Position numbers and translations under genes: made by a program. A stretch of 39,988 nucleotides of DNA from Oscillospiraceae bacterium (GTDB lineage Bacteria > Bacillota_A > Clostridia > Oscillospirales > Oscillospiraceae): positions 1 through 39,988 of the forward strand of contig JAFUPG010000020.1 in the NCBI GenBank assembly GCA_017481325.1, in the 5' to 3' direction. Positions 32,923 through 39,988 of this stretch are shown here, piece after piece. The notes beneath the pieces were generated by a model. The model was given only the letters and a program-made list of their open reading frames with translations. It made no database searches and was not told the origin of the DNA. Position 1 is the first letter of the stretch. Each line of letters opens with the position of its first letter.

Positions 32923-34166
32923 CAATCGGTGGTCTCTTCCGGCCCGATCTCAATGACCTGCACGGTGTAAGGGCCGTGCATCACTTCCGCCTGGAGTCCG
33001 GAGGGAATATGGACAGTCAGAGTAACTGTCTTGGTTGCGGGATCGTAATCTTTTTCCATATCCGCAGTGACACGGATGTCTTTGATAGACAGCCCGCTGA
33101 TGTCGGTGACCTTTCCACGAACCTTAATGGTGACTTTTTGTTCACCGAAACCAAAGGTTTCAATATCATCCAGGCGCTCAATATCAGCGCAGGCAATGGT
33201 GTAGGCTTTGACCATAATACCCGTGAACTTCACGCTGATACTGACCGAAGGTTCGTTTCCACGGAAATTCACACCTTCGGGGAGTTGGGGAACAATGGTC
33301 CAGCTGTCGTTATTGTCGGTGGCAGCCAGATCGATCTCCAGTGCTGTTAAGGTAGTGAGGTTTTGCAGTGCCTCATCGGAGCCGGTTACTGCGATGATGG
33401 GGGGATCAAAGCTGACTGTCACATCCTTGGAAGTTACGCCGCCGCCGTCGATCAGCTTGGCAGTAAGCTTAATTTCCTTATATCGAAGGACGGGAACATA
33501 CAAATGCACGCTCTGCTCGGTCATGGTCACATAGCTGCTGAACTCCGGGGTCAGATCATCCTGATTCACAAAGCGGTAGGTAACCTCCCGGTCGATGGAC
33601 TCCGTAAGCTGATCCAGTTCAACAGTGATGACCGCTTCCTTCAGATTCTCCAGTTCCTCCGCAGGGCCGCTGATGCCCACCGTTTCACGGCTGAGCACAA
33701 TGGGGTCGAGAATGTATCCATCGGGCAGCGTTCCCACGTGTTCCACACGAAGCGGAACACGCATATCGTGGATATATTCGCTGATCTTCACCTTTGCCTT
33801 ATTGCTGCTGGAGCTGACAATGCCGATATCTCCGGAGGCCACGGTGGAGGGCAGATCCAGAGACCAGGTGATCTCATAGGTTCCGGCGCTGTCGATGCGG
33901 CTCAGATCCGCAATGACCTCCGTATTGGAGCTGGTAAGCTGCTTCAGATCGGAACGTCTGCCGGAAAGTTCCAGAGAAATATACTGCTTCTCGCCGCCGG
34001 TCAGCATCAGCCCCTTTCCCTCCAGTACCGAGAGGTTGGCGAAGGTGACCGGGACATTGGTAATGGTCTTGGTGTCGTCGGGATTGATCACCGTGACCGC
34101 ATAGACCCACAGGCCAATGGATGCCAGAAGTGCAAGTATAAAGGTGAGAATTTTATTGTTTTGCAT
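32922..34166 (-). CDS. cdaR: YbbR-domain regulator of diadenylate cyclase
   Basis: 414 residues. One N-terminal transmembrane helix (about 6-24) leads to an extracytoplasmic part with about four YbbR repeats (SVKFTGIMVKAYTIACADI marks a later one). CdaR binds and tunes CdaA in Firmicutes. The start MQNNKILTF at 34166 has AAAGGA about 11 bases upstream and overlaps cdaA by 14 bases. The glmM gene that usually follows is replaced here by an rseC-DUF5685-dnaJ-like set. Confidence 0.93.
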   Translation of the reverse strand: MQNNKILTFILALLASIGLWVYAVTVINPDDTKTITNVPVTFANLSVLEGKGLMLTGGEKQYISLELSGRRSDLKQLTSSNTEVIADLSRIDSAGTYEITWSLDLPSTVASGDIGIVSSSSNKAKVKISEYIHDMRVPLRVEHVGTLPDGYILDPIVLSRETVGISGPAEELENLKEAVITVELDQLTESIDREVTYRFVNQDDLTPEFSSYVTMTEQSVHLYVPVLRYKEIKLTAKLIDGGGVTSKDVTVSFDPPIIAVTGSDEALQNLTTLTALEIDLAATDNNDSWTIVPQLPEGVNFRGNEPSVSISVKFTGIMVKAYTIACADIERLDDIETFGFGEQKVTIKVRGKVTDISGLSIKDIRVTADMEKDYDPATKTVTLTVHIPSGLQAEVMHGPYTVQVIEIGPEETTD

Positions 34167-35088
34167 CGTTATCATCCTTTGCTTTCTTCCGGAAGAGCTT
34201 CTTTTTCTCCTTCGGGCGATCCGTTTCCTGCTTGTCCTTCTTTTCAAACTTCTTCTTTACCTTGCCGAAAAGGCCCTGCTGTTCCTCATCGGTCTGGGGA
34301 TCAAGTTCATTCTTCAGCAACTTGGACAGGGTCTGCGGTGCCAAATGGCGCTTGAGCATTCCGTTGACCGCTACAGAGATGGTACCGGTCTCTTCGGAGA
34401 CAACCACTACCACTGCATCAGCCACCTCGCTGATACCGATGGCAGCACGGTGTCTGGTACCCAGATCGCTGGAAATATTGCGATTCTGGGTCAGCGGCAG
34501 AACACAGCCTGCCGCCGCCAAACGCTCCTTGCGCACCAGCACAGCGCCGTCATGGAGGGCAGCTTTGGTAAAGAAAATGTTACGCAGCAGCTCGTGGGAC
34601 ACCTGCGCATCCACCACGGTGCCGGTTTTCTGATAATCCATCAAGGAGACGTCCCGTTCAAAGACGATGAGGGCGCCGGTGTGCTCCTTAGACAGGATCT
34701 CGCAGGCTGCCACAGTCTGCTCGATCACCTTCTCCACATCACGCTGTTCCGTTTTCATGTTCAGGATCTCACGGAAGCTCTTGCTGCCCATTTTTTCCAG
34801 CATGCGGCGCAGCTCCGGCTGGAACATGATCACCAGCGCAATGAGGCCGATCTCCAAAATGCCGTCCAGTATAAAATTGGTCAGATGCATGTTCAAAAGC
34901 TCGGTCACACCGGTGAGCAGAAGGATGATGATCACGCTCTTGGCGATTCGGGCGGAGCCTGTGGTGCGGATCATCATGAAGACCGCATAGATCACCACTG
35001 CCACCAGCAGAATATCCACCACGTCCATGATCTTCAGCGTGGGGAGCATAGAGAACACATCTTTGAAAAAATCAATTATCTTATCCAT
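34153..35088 (-). CDS. cdaA: Diadenylate cyclase (c-di-AMP synthase) CdaA
   Basis: Makes cyclic di-AMP from two ATP, an essential signal for potassium, osmotic and cell-wall balance. 311 residues. Three membrane helices (about 22-41, 48-64 and 72-90) precede the DAC domain. Catalytic motifs are ALHDGAVLV (178-186, DGA) and GTRHRAAIG (210-218, RHR). The last 40 residues are strongly Lys/Glu-rich, longer than in Bacillus CdaA. ATG at 35088 has GGAG eight bases upstream. It is the first gene of the run, with a good promoter. Confidence 0.97.
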   Translation of the reverse strand: MDKIIDFFKDVFSMLPTLKIMDVVDILLVAVVIYAVFMMIRTTGSARIAKSVIIILLLTGVTELLNMHLTNFILDGILEIGLIALVIMFQPELRRMLEKMGSKSFREILNMKTEQRDVEKVIEQTVAACEILSKEHTGALIVFERDVSLMDYQKTGTVVDAQVSHELLRNIFFTKAALHDGAVLVRKERLAAAGCVLPLTQNRNISSDLGTRHRAAIGISEVADAVVVVVSEETGTISVAVNGMLKRHLAPQTLSKLLKNELDPQTDEEQQGLFGKVKKKFEKKDKQETDRPKEKKKLFRKKAKDDNDAKQ

Positions 35089-35122
35089 AAGCAAAACTCC
35101 GCTTATACATTTTTACTCATAG

Positions 35123-35151
35123 ATTATAGCCGATTTTGCTGTCAATAGCAA
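35123..35151 (-). promoter_or_regulatory. Promoter of the cdaA operon
   Basis: Minus-strand TTGCTA (35146-35151), 17-base spacer, consensus TATAAT (35123-35128). The -35 box lies in the last codons of the desulfurase gene. An overlapping TTGACA is only 11 bases from the -10 and is unlikely to be used. Confidence 0.7.
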
Positions 35152-36281
35152 GGGGTGATTCGTGATTTTCCGTTTTTCATAAAGATTATTTTACAGATTT
35201 GCAAAAACTGTCTCAAATCTGCAGGTGTCGTCATTGCTGACAGGCTGATCCGCAGTGTCCCTCCGGGAAGGGTTCCTGCGCTTTCATGCGCCAGAGGCGC
35301 ACAGTGAAGACCTGCCCGAAGCGCAATATGGTGCTGCGCAAAAAGCTCCGCCACTGCCTCGCAGCTTTCCTGCGGAGGCAGAAAAGACAGAACACCGCTC
35401 TGATCCTTTCCGTAAAAGCAACGAAGTCCCATTTGCTTCAGATCCGGCAGCAAGCTGCGCAAAAGCTTCTGTTCCCGCCTCAGAAGCTTCCCCGTGCCAT
35501 GGCTTCGCACAAAACGCAGTCCCTCTCTCAAGCCCGCAATGCCGCAGACATTGTGGGTTCCTGCCTCCAGACGGTCGGGCAGAAAATCCGGCATCTCCTG
35601 CCGCAGAGAATTACCGCCCGTGCCGCCAAAGAGCAACGGTGTGGTCTCTCTGCCGCACAAAAGAATTCCCGTGCCCTGTGGGCCGTAAAGCGCCTTATGC
35701 CCCGGCATGGCAATAAAAGCAGCGCCGCTTTTTCGCAGGGAAATCGGCAACAAGCCTGCTCCCTGAGAGGCGTCGATCACCAGCGGAACTGCCTGTGCGC
35801 TACACAGGGCTGCGATCTCCTCTATGGGCAGGATATAGCCAAACACATTGGACACCTGGGTGCAGATCACAGCATCGTAGCGGCGCTGTTTCAGGGCGGC
35901 GGAAAAGGCCGACAGCGTATCATCCCGGTCGAAGAGTTTTCTGCCTGCCACAGCGATTTCTGCGCCCAATTTGTTTAGGGGTCTTGTCACCGCATTGTGC
36001 TCAAAGCCGGAGATCAGCACACGCCCTCCCGGGGGCACCAGAGAAAAAATCGCCAGGTTGAGGCCATGGGTGGCGTTCATTGTAAAAACCACCTGCTCCG
36101 GCTTTGCATCGAACAACTCCGATGCCAGGCTTCTGCAGCTGTGAACCGCCTCCATGGCCGCCATCGCTGCCGGATGCCCTCCCCTGCCCACGCTGCCGCA
36201 TCGTTCCATGGCCCGAAGCACCGCACGGCCAACGGAGGGCGGTTTTTGCAAGGTGGTGGCCGCCGCATCCAGATAAATCAC
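35142..36281 (-). CDS. Cysteine desulfurase family protein (class V aminotransferase fold)
   Basis: 379 residues. PLP enzyme of the NifS/SufS/CsdA type. It has YLDAAATTLQKPP at the start, His95 in GFEHNAVTRP, Asp170, and the PLP lysine Lys196 in AMPGHKALYGPQGTG. The catalytic-cysteine motif is LRAGLHCAPLAH near residue 330. This is the short cysteine-desulfurase-family group of Clostridia rather than IscS. Start is GTG at 36281 with GGAGG seven bases upstream, overlapping the DUF3343 stop (GTGA). It likely removes sulfur (or selenium) from (seleno)cysteine, passing it to a carrier. No Fe-S scaffold genes lie nearby. Confidence 0.92.
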   Translation of the reverse strand: MIYLDAAATTLQKPPSVGRAVLRAMERCGSVGRGGHPAAMAAMEAVHSCRSLASELFDAKPEQVVFTMNATHGLNLAIFSLVPPGGRVLISGFEHNAVTRPLNKLGAEIAVAGRKLFDRDDTLSAFSAALKQRRYDAVICTQVSNVFGYILPIEEIAALCSAQAVPLVIDASQGAGLLPISLRKSGAAFIAMPGHKALYGPQGTGILLCGRETTPLLFGGTGGNSLRQEMPDFLPDRLEAGTHNVCGIAGLREGLRFVRSHGTGKLLRREQKLLRSLLPDLKQMGLRCFYGKDQSGVLSFLPPQESCEAVAELFAQHHIALRAGLHCAPLAHESAGTLPGGTLRISLSAMTTPADLRQFLQICKIIFMKNGKSRITPCY

Positions 36282-36532
36282 AAGGCCACCTCCTGCCACT
36301 GTTCTTTCCCCAGCTCCAGAAAGATCCTCTCATAGGGAATCCCCTGATGCAGAAGCAATTGTTTTGCCGTCTCAACCTGCGTCTGCCGCAGTCGCAGGCT
36401 GTAGCCGCAGCCCCTTTGTCGCAGCACCTCCGGTGTTCTGCGGAGGCTTGCATCGATTCCCCGGCGCTGCAGCTGCAGCTTCCCTTCCATAGCCCCGGTC
36501 ACGGTAGAAAAGGTAATATAGATAAATCGCAT
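36278..36532 (-). CDS. DUF3343 protein, putative Se/S carrier
   Basis: 84 residues. It begins MRFIYITFSTVTGAMEGKLQLQRRGI, then PEVLRQRGCGYSLRL, where the Cys-Gly is the conserved position of DUF3343. The family is a small ferredoxin-like fold found beside selenium and sulfur genes, and is proposed to carry Se or S. The start at 36532 has GGGAGGG eight bases upstream. An ATG eight bases earlier (36540) would put the site too close. It overlaps the desulfurase gene by four bases, so donor and carrier may work as a pair. Confidence 0.83.
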   Translation of the reverse strand: MRFIYITFSTVTGAMEGKLQLQRRGIDASLRRTPEVLRQRGCGYSLRLRQTQVETAKQLLLHQGIPYERIFLELGKEQWQEVAL

Positions 36533-36553
36533 ATGCCCATCCCTCCCTGGCAC

Positions 36554-36582
36554 ATTGTATGCAGCTTGTCGAAATATGTCAC
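36554..36582 (-). promoter_or_regulatory. Likely promoter of the DUF3343-desulfurase pair
   Basis: Minus-strand GTGACA (36577-36582), 17-base spacer, TACAAT (36554-36559), about 20 bases before the start codon. Confidence 0.5.
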
Positions 36583-36712
36583 AGGGAGAATTATTACGAA
36601 CTTAATAAAATCTTAATTTCTTTTCGGTTATATTCTTAACAATTCTTGGGTATTATGTAAATACAAACATCAAGTTTCTTTTTCATTTTCTCCTCTTTTC
36701 TTTCTTATTGTT

Positions 36713-36744
36713 GCCGCAGACAGGTTTCGCCGCTTGTCTGCGGC
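36713..36744. other. Hairpin in gene-free DNA before proS terminator
   Basis: The region 36583-36761 has no gene. It is AT-rich up to about 36700, then carries a 10-bp perfect stem GCCGCAGACA / TGTCTGCGGC. On the plus strand it is followed by CCTCCTTTTCG, which is a weak terminator tail. It could end an unseen plus-strand small RNA or be a leftover terminator. No clear promoter in front of it was found. Confidence 0.4.
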
Positions 36745-36761
36745 CCTCCTTTTCGTAGCAA

Positions 36762-36799
36762 AAGAGCTGTTGCAAACCCCACGGTTTGCAACAGCTCTT
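36762..36799 (-). terminator. Terminator of proS
   Basis: 17-bp perfect stem AAGAGCTGTTGCAAACC / GGTTTGCAACAGCTCTT with a four-base loop, followed by TTGC on the minus strand. Confidence 0.88.
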
Positions 36800-36813
36800 A
36801 TTTGAATTATGAA

Positions 36814-38250
36814 TTAATATGCAACGCCCCAGTAGATCATCTTCTTGGCTTCCTTGCCGCAGATGGCGCACTTGTCGGACAGCTTTTCCTGCTCGAAGGG
36901 GATGCAGCGGCTGGTCATGCCGGCCTCTTCCTTCATCTTGATCTCGCAGGCCTGATCGCCGCACCACATGGTGCGGATGAAGCCGCCGTGCTCCTGCTGC
37001 AGACGCTTGGCCTCTTCCATGGTCTCGGCATCGTAGGTGTGCTCGGTCAGGTTCTTCTTGGCACGGTCGTACATACCCTGATGCACCTGCTGCAGCAGAT
37101 CGGCAGCGCAGCTCTCCAGCGCATCCAGGCTGATGAAGCTCTTCTCGCCGTTGTCTCTGCGGGCCAGAACGCACTGGTTCTTCTCGATATCCTTGGGGCC
37201 GATCTCCAGGCGGAGGGGTACACCCTTCATCTCATACTCGGCAAACTTCCAGCCGGGGCTCTGCTCAGAGGCATCCACCTTCACACGGAGACCGGACTTC
37301 TTCAGACGCTCAGCCAGCTCATAGGCCTTGTCCAGAACGCCTTCCTTGTGCTGGGCAATGGGGATGACAACGATCTGGATGGGAGCCACCTTGGGAGGCA
37401 GCACCAGGCCGTTGTTATCGCCGTGGGTCATGATGATGCCGCCGATAAGACGGGTGGACACGCCCCAGGAGGTCTGGAAGGGATGCTCACGCTTGTTATC
37501 CTTGCTGGCGAAGGTGATGTCGAATGCCTTGGCGAAGCCATCACCGAAGAAATGGGAGGTGCCTGCCTGCAGCGCCTTGCGGTCGTGCATCATGCACTCG
37601 ATGGTGTAGGTTGCCTCAGCGCCGTTGAACTTCTCCTTCTCAGTCTTTCTGCCCTTGGTGACGGGCATAGCCAGGACGTTCTCACAGAAGTCGGCATAAA
37701 CCTTCAGCATCTGCTCGGTCTCCTGCTCAGCCTCTTCCTTGGTGGCATGCATGGTATGACCCTCCTGCCAAAGGAACTCTCTGTGACGGAGGAAGGGACG
37801 GCTGGTCTTCTCCCAGCGCAGAACGCTGCACCACTGGTTGTACATCTTGGGCAGGTCTCTGTGGGACTGGATCACATTGCGGAAATGCTCGCAGAAGAGG
37901 GTCTCGGAGGTGGGGCGGATGCAGTAACGCTCCTCTAACTTCTCGCTGCCGCCATAGGTGACCCAGGCGCATTCAGGGGCAAAGCCCTCTACGTGATCCT
38001 TCTCCTTCTGGAGGAGGGACTCGGGGATCAGCATGGGCATATAGACGTTCTCGGCGCCGGTTTTCTTGAACTCGGCATCCAGCTGTGCCTGGATGTTCTC
38101 CCAGATGGCATAGCCATAGGGACGGTAAATAAACATACCCTTAATGGAGGAATAATCAATGAGCTCTGCCTTCTTGCAGACATCGGTATACCACTGGGTA
38201 AAGTCCACCTCCATATCGGTGATCTGTTCCACTTTCTTTTCTTTTGCCAT
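36814..38250 (-). CDS. proS: Prolyl-tRNA synthetase, eukaryote/archaea-like type
   Basis: Charges tRNA-Pro. 478 residues, the compact type without the bacterial insertion editing domain. It shows the class II motifs: [16 protein letters not shown] (motif 1), [23 protein letters not shown] (motif 2), and a motif 3 region with [16 protein letters not shown]. The anticodon domain is followed by a C-terminal zinc module ([10 protein letters not shown] with CAICG) ending in WGVAY, whose terminal Tyr is typical of this type. ATG has GGAGA about ten bases upstream. The leader has a small hairpin (ACGGGCG/CGCCCGT, 38272-38291) but no T-box signature. Confidence 0.97.
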   Translation of the reverse strand: MAKEKKVEQITDMEVDFTQWYTDVCKKAELIDYSSIKGMFIYRPYGYAIWENIQAQLDAEFKKTGAENVYMPMLIPESLLQKEKDHVEGFAPECAWVTYGGSEKLEERYCIRPTSETLFCEHFRNVIQSHRDLPKMYNQWCSVLRWEKTSRPFLRHREFLWQEGHTMHATKEEAEQETEQMLKVYADFCENVLAMPVTKGRKTEKEKFNGAEATYTIECMMHDRKALQAGTSHFFGDGFAKAFDITFASKDNKREHPFQTSWGVSTRLIGGIIMTHGDNNGLVLPPKVAPIQIVVIPIAQHKEGVLDKAYELAERLKKSGLRVKVDASEQSPGWKFAEYEMKGVPLRLEIGPKDIEKNQCVLARRDNGEKSFISLDALESCAADLLQQVHQGMYDRAKKNLTEHTYDAETMEEAKRLQQEHGGFIRTMWCGDQACEIKMKEEAGMTSRCIPFEQEKLSDKCAICGKEAKKMIYWGVAY

Positions 38251-38376
38251 TTTCCTGTCTCCTGTTCTTCAACGGGCGCACATCCGCCCGTAATTTTCCA
38301 TATATATTGTATCACGTCTGTCAAGAGGATGCATAGGATAAGATACAGAAAAATTGCCCAAGGGAGGCTTGAAAAA

Positions 38377-38550
38377 ATGATTCTTGTTACCCTCGCCCTG
38401 GATCCGGGCGTTTACGCTTTCTATGCCGCCGTGGGAAAGCAGTCGGGGCATGCCGTTGAGCAGGTCATGGCAGACGCACTTTATAAGCTGGCCGGTGAGC
38501 TTTCCATACAAGCCCTGAAGAAAAAGCAAATAGAAGATTGCAAACCGTAA
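38377..38550 (+). CDS. 57-residue hypothetical protein
   Basis: Begins MILVTLALDPGVYAFYAAVG and ends ALKKKQIEDCKP. The first half looks like a beta strand followed by amphipathic helices (HAVEQVMADALYKLAGELS), the shape of short ribbon-helix-helix-like or adaptor proteins, but no family is assigned. GGGAGG stands nine bases before the ATG, and the frame is open upstream only through non-coding sequence. It lies between divergent proS and sdaA, and the sdaA promoter overlaps its last codons. Function unknown. Confidence 0.65.
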   Translation: MILVTLALDPGVYAFYAAVGKQSGHAVEQVMADALYKLAGELSIQALKKKQIEDCKP

Positions 38551-38566
38551 GGAAAGCTGATATAAT
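38538..38566 (+). promoter_or_regulatory. Promoter of sdaA
   Basis: TTGCAA (38538-38543), 17-base spacer, consensus TATAAT (38561-38566), 32 bases before the start codon. Confidence 0.8.
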
Positions 38567-38598
38567 GAAATCTGAGAAAAAAAGAGAGGTGAAACCGG

Positions 38599-39813
38599 AT
38601 GAAATCGATCCGAGATGTCTACAAAATCGGCAAAGGTCCTTCCAGTTCCCATACCATCGGCCCGGAGCGTGCCGCCCGTGTATTCATGCAGCGCTATCCC
38701 CAGGCTGACCGCTACCGTGTCATGCTCTATGAGTCCCTTTGCAAAACCGGCATCGGTCACGGCACCGACCGTGTGCTTTATGAGGTTTTAGGCAAGGAGC
38801 GCACCCAGGTCATTTTCTACGATGAGCCCGGCCAGACCTATCCCCACCCCAACACCATGGATTTCATCGCCTTCAAGGAGGGCGAGGAGATCGGCAGAAT
38901 GCGTGTTTTCTCTGTGGGTGGCGGCGATATCGTCATCGAGGGCGAACCGGCCAGCGCCGCAGAAGAGGTCTATCCGGAGAATTCCTTTGCGGAGATCCAG
39001 CAGTTCTGCGCCTGGCGCTATATCAGCCTCAGCGAATATGTAGAGCTGAACGAAGGCCCCGAGATCTGGGATTTCTTAGCACAGATCTGGAGAGCCATGA
39101 AGCGCTCTATCGGCGCCGGACTTCGTGCCAGCGGTGTTCTGCCCGGCGGCTTGAACGTGGAGCGCAAGGCAAAGCGCCTTTTTGAGCAGGAGACCCCCAA
39201 CGAAAGACCCCAGGTCAGAGAGCTGCGCATCGTCGCCGCCTATGCCTTTGCAGTGGCGGAGGAAAACGCAGATAACGGCACGGTGGTCACTGCCCCCACC
39301 TGTGGCTCCTGCGGTGTGCTTCCTGCGGTACTGCTTTATATGCAGGAGCGGCACCATTTATCTGACGAAAAAATCCTGCAGGCCCTTGCCGTCGCCGGTC
39401 TGATCGGCAGTCTGGTCAAGCGCAACGCCTCTATCTCCGGCGCTGAATGTGGCTGCCAGGCTGAGATCGGCACCGCCTGCTCCATGGCAGCCGCTGCCCT
39501 TTGCACTCTGAAGGATATGACCATTGCCCAGACGGAGTATGCCGCTGAGGTGGCTATGGAACACCAGCTGGGTCTGACCTGTGACCCCATCTGCGGTCTG
39601 GTGCAAATCCCCTGCATTGAGCGTAACGCTGTCGCCGCCAAACGTGCCATGGATGCATTCAACCTCTCCTACTTCCTCTGCGGCACCAGAAATATCAGCT
39701 TCGATATGGTGGTGCGCACCATGAAGGAGACCGGCCAGCACATGGCAGAGAGCTACCGTGAGACCGCCGAAGGCGGTCTGGCTAAGCTCTACAGCCGCCG
39801 CCTGATCCGCTGA
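38599..39813 (+). CDS. sdaA: L-serine ammonia-lyase (dehydratase), iron-sulfur type, single chain
   Basis: Deaminates L-serine to pyruvate and ammonia with a [4Fe-4S] cluster. 404 residues with fused beta (1-150) and alpha (160-404) parts. It has GPSSSHTIGPERA (13-25), TCGSCGVLPAVLLY, the cysteine ligands around AECGCQAEIGTACSMA and LTCDPICGLVQIPCIERN, and a closing TRNISFDMVVRTM segment. It is about 50 residues shorter than E. coli SdaA, the reduction lying in the beta part. ATG has AGAGGTG about eight bases upstream, and its promoter is strong. Downstream the normal terminator appears broken by an IS3-family element. Confidence 0.96.
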   Translation: MKSIRDVYKIGKGPSSSHTIGPERAARVFMQRYPQADRYRVMLYESLCKTGIGHGTDRVLYEVLGKERTQVIFYDEPGQTYPHPNTMDFIAFKEGEEIGRMRVFSVGGGDIVIEGEPASAAEEVYPENSFAEIQQFCAWRYISLSEYVELNEGPEIWDFLAQIWRAMKRSIGAGLRASGVLPGGLNVERKAKRLFEQETPNERPQVRELRIVAAYAFAVAEENADNGTVVTAPTCGSCGVLPAVLLYMQERHHLSDEKILQALAVAGLIGSLVKRNASISGAECGCQAEIGTACSMAAAALCTLKDMTIAQTEYAAEVAMEHQLGLTCDPICGLVQIPCIERNAVAAKRAMDAFNLSYFLCGTRNISFDMVVRTMKETGQHMAESYRETAEGGLAKLYSRRLIR

Positions 39814-39830
39814 GCAAGTACATAACATAA

Positions 39831-39846
39831 GGAACAGCCGCCTCGG
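39831..39846 (+). terminator. Half terminator of sdaA, truncated by the IS element
   Basis: GGAACAGCCGCCTCGG after the sdaA stop looks like the 5' arm of a terminator (GC-rich, preceded by AA), but no matching 3' arm exists in the visible sequence. The IS element begins about three bases later. This reading is inferred. Confidence 0.35.
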
Positions 39847-39855
39847 ATTGATATA

Positions 39856-39914
39856 ATCCCCTTAAAGTAGACACTTGAAAAAACAAAAAGATTTCAAGAC
39901 TACTTTAAGGGGAT
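39856..39914 (+). repeat. 15-bp inverted repeat at the IS3 left end, overlapping the OrfA ribosome-binding site
   Basis: ATCCCCTTAAAGTAG (39856-39870) is exactly complementary to CTACTTTAAGGGGAT (39900-39914). Inside it CTTGAAA and TTTCAAG pair as well. The 3' arm contains AAGGGG, the ribosome-binding site of the transposase frame, and is followed by ATTTTT. Confidence 0.8.
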
Positions 39915-39920
39915 ATTTTT

Positions 39921-39988
39921 ATGCAAAGAAGATCGCACACAAACAAAGTATATAGTACAGAGCTGAAGATACAAGCAGTAGAGGAATA
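39921..39988 (+). CDS. IS3-family transposase OrfA, N-terminal fragment
   Basis: ATG at 39921 opens a frame reading MQRRSHTNKVYSTELKIQAVEEY to the window edge. A short basic start followed by YSxELKxxAVxEY is the first helix of the helix-turn-helix in IS3-type OrfA proteins. AAGGGG stands nine bases upstream, inside the inverted repeat. The rest of OrfA and OrfB are outside the window. Confidence 0.65.
   Translation, partial: MQRRSHTNKVYSTELKIQAVEE

Larger units (their letters stand above)
39849..39988 (+). mobile_element. Left end of an IS3-family insertion sequence
   Basis: A TG at 39849 followed by ATATAATCCCC and TTAAAGTAGACACTTG resembles the left terminal repeat of IS3/IS150-type elements, which begin with TG. 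A transposase OrfA frame starts 72 bases further in. The element continues past the window edge, so its right end, target duplication and completeness are unseen. Confidence 0.6.

Noticed and set aside
35111..35145. TTGACA/TATAAT promoter with 11-base spacer before cdaA
   Set aside because: Spacer is too short for sigma-A. TTGCTA gives the proper 17-base spacing with the same -10.
38251..38376. T-box riboswitch before proS
   Set aside because: The gap is too short for a full T-box and lacks the T-box sequence and an antiterminator/terminator pair. Only a small 7-bp hairpin is present.

Overview
The window looks like chromosomal DNA of a low-to-mid-GC Gram-positive anaerobe of class Clostridia, most likely Oscillospirales. 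This is inferred from gene content. A SipL-like DUF3794/LysM protein points to an endospore-forming lineage. A cdaA/cdaR pair, remA, hprK, PASTA kinase/PP2C, an Fe-S L-serine dehydratase and the short eukaryote-like ProRS are typical of Firmicutes. Promoters follow the housekeeping TTGACA-17-TATAAT pattern, Shine-Dalgarno sites are strong, and TTG starts are common. No phage, plasmid, CRISPR, rRNA or tRNA genes were seen.

Layout. 1-330: the 3' end of an IS1595-type element and a gene-free stretch. 331-1768: hprK (-) and rpmB (+) diverge from back-to-back promoters. 1802-9190: a lipoteichoic-acid-synthase-like sulfatase (+) converges on a minus-strand operon (lipoprotein gene broken by an amber codon, der, plsY, gpsA, a GtrA protein), followed by yceD-rpmF (-). 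GpsA and PlsY supply phospholipid, the source of the glycerophosphate used by LtaS-type enzymes. 9223-13683: an RluA pseudouridine synthase (+), then a TldE/TldD pair and an Lgt-like membrane protein (-). 13699-18898: a DUF4190 protein, oligoendopeptidase F with a coupled small protein, a four-cluster ferredoxin, a small lipoprotein (+), the SipL-like protein and a 49-residue membrane protein that lies in a shadowed frame.

18899-35151 is one long minus-strand run of conserved Firmicutes genes: cdaA, cdaR, rseC, a DUF5685 gene, a J-domain gene, yicC, remA, gmk, rpoZ, priA, def, fmt, rsmB, rlmN, prpC, pknB, rsgA. Many neighbours overlap at stop/start codons, so translational coupling is likely. 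It joins c-di-AMP synthesis, transcription/replication basics, N-formylmethionine handling, rRNA methylation and PASTA-kinase signalling.

35142-39988: a cysteine-desulfurase-family enzyme overlapping a DUF3343 gene, proS, a 57-residue protein, sdaA, and the left end of an IS3-family element that appears to have entered the sdaA terminator.

No clearly new multi-gene system is evident. The most notable points are the cysteine-rich RseC/DUF5685/J-protein trio in the c-di-AMP operon, the Lgt paralogue lacking expected catalytic residues, the DUF3343/desulfurase pair, genes placed directly behind terminators, and the hairpin masking the IS3 ribosome-binding site.
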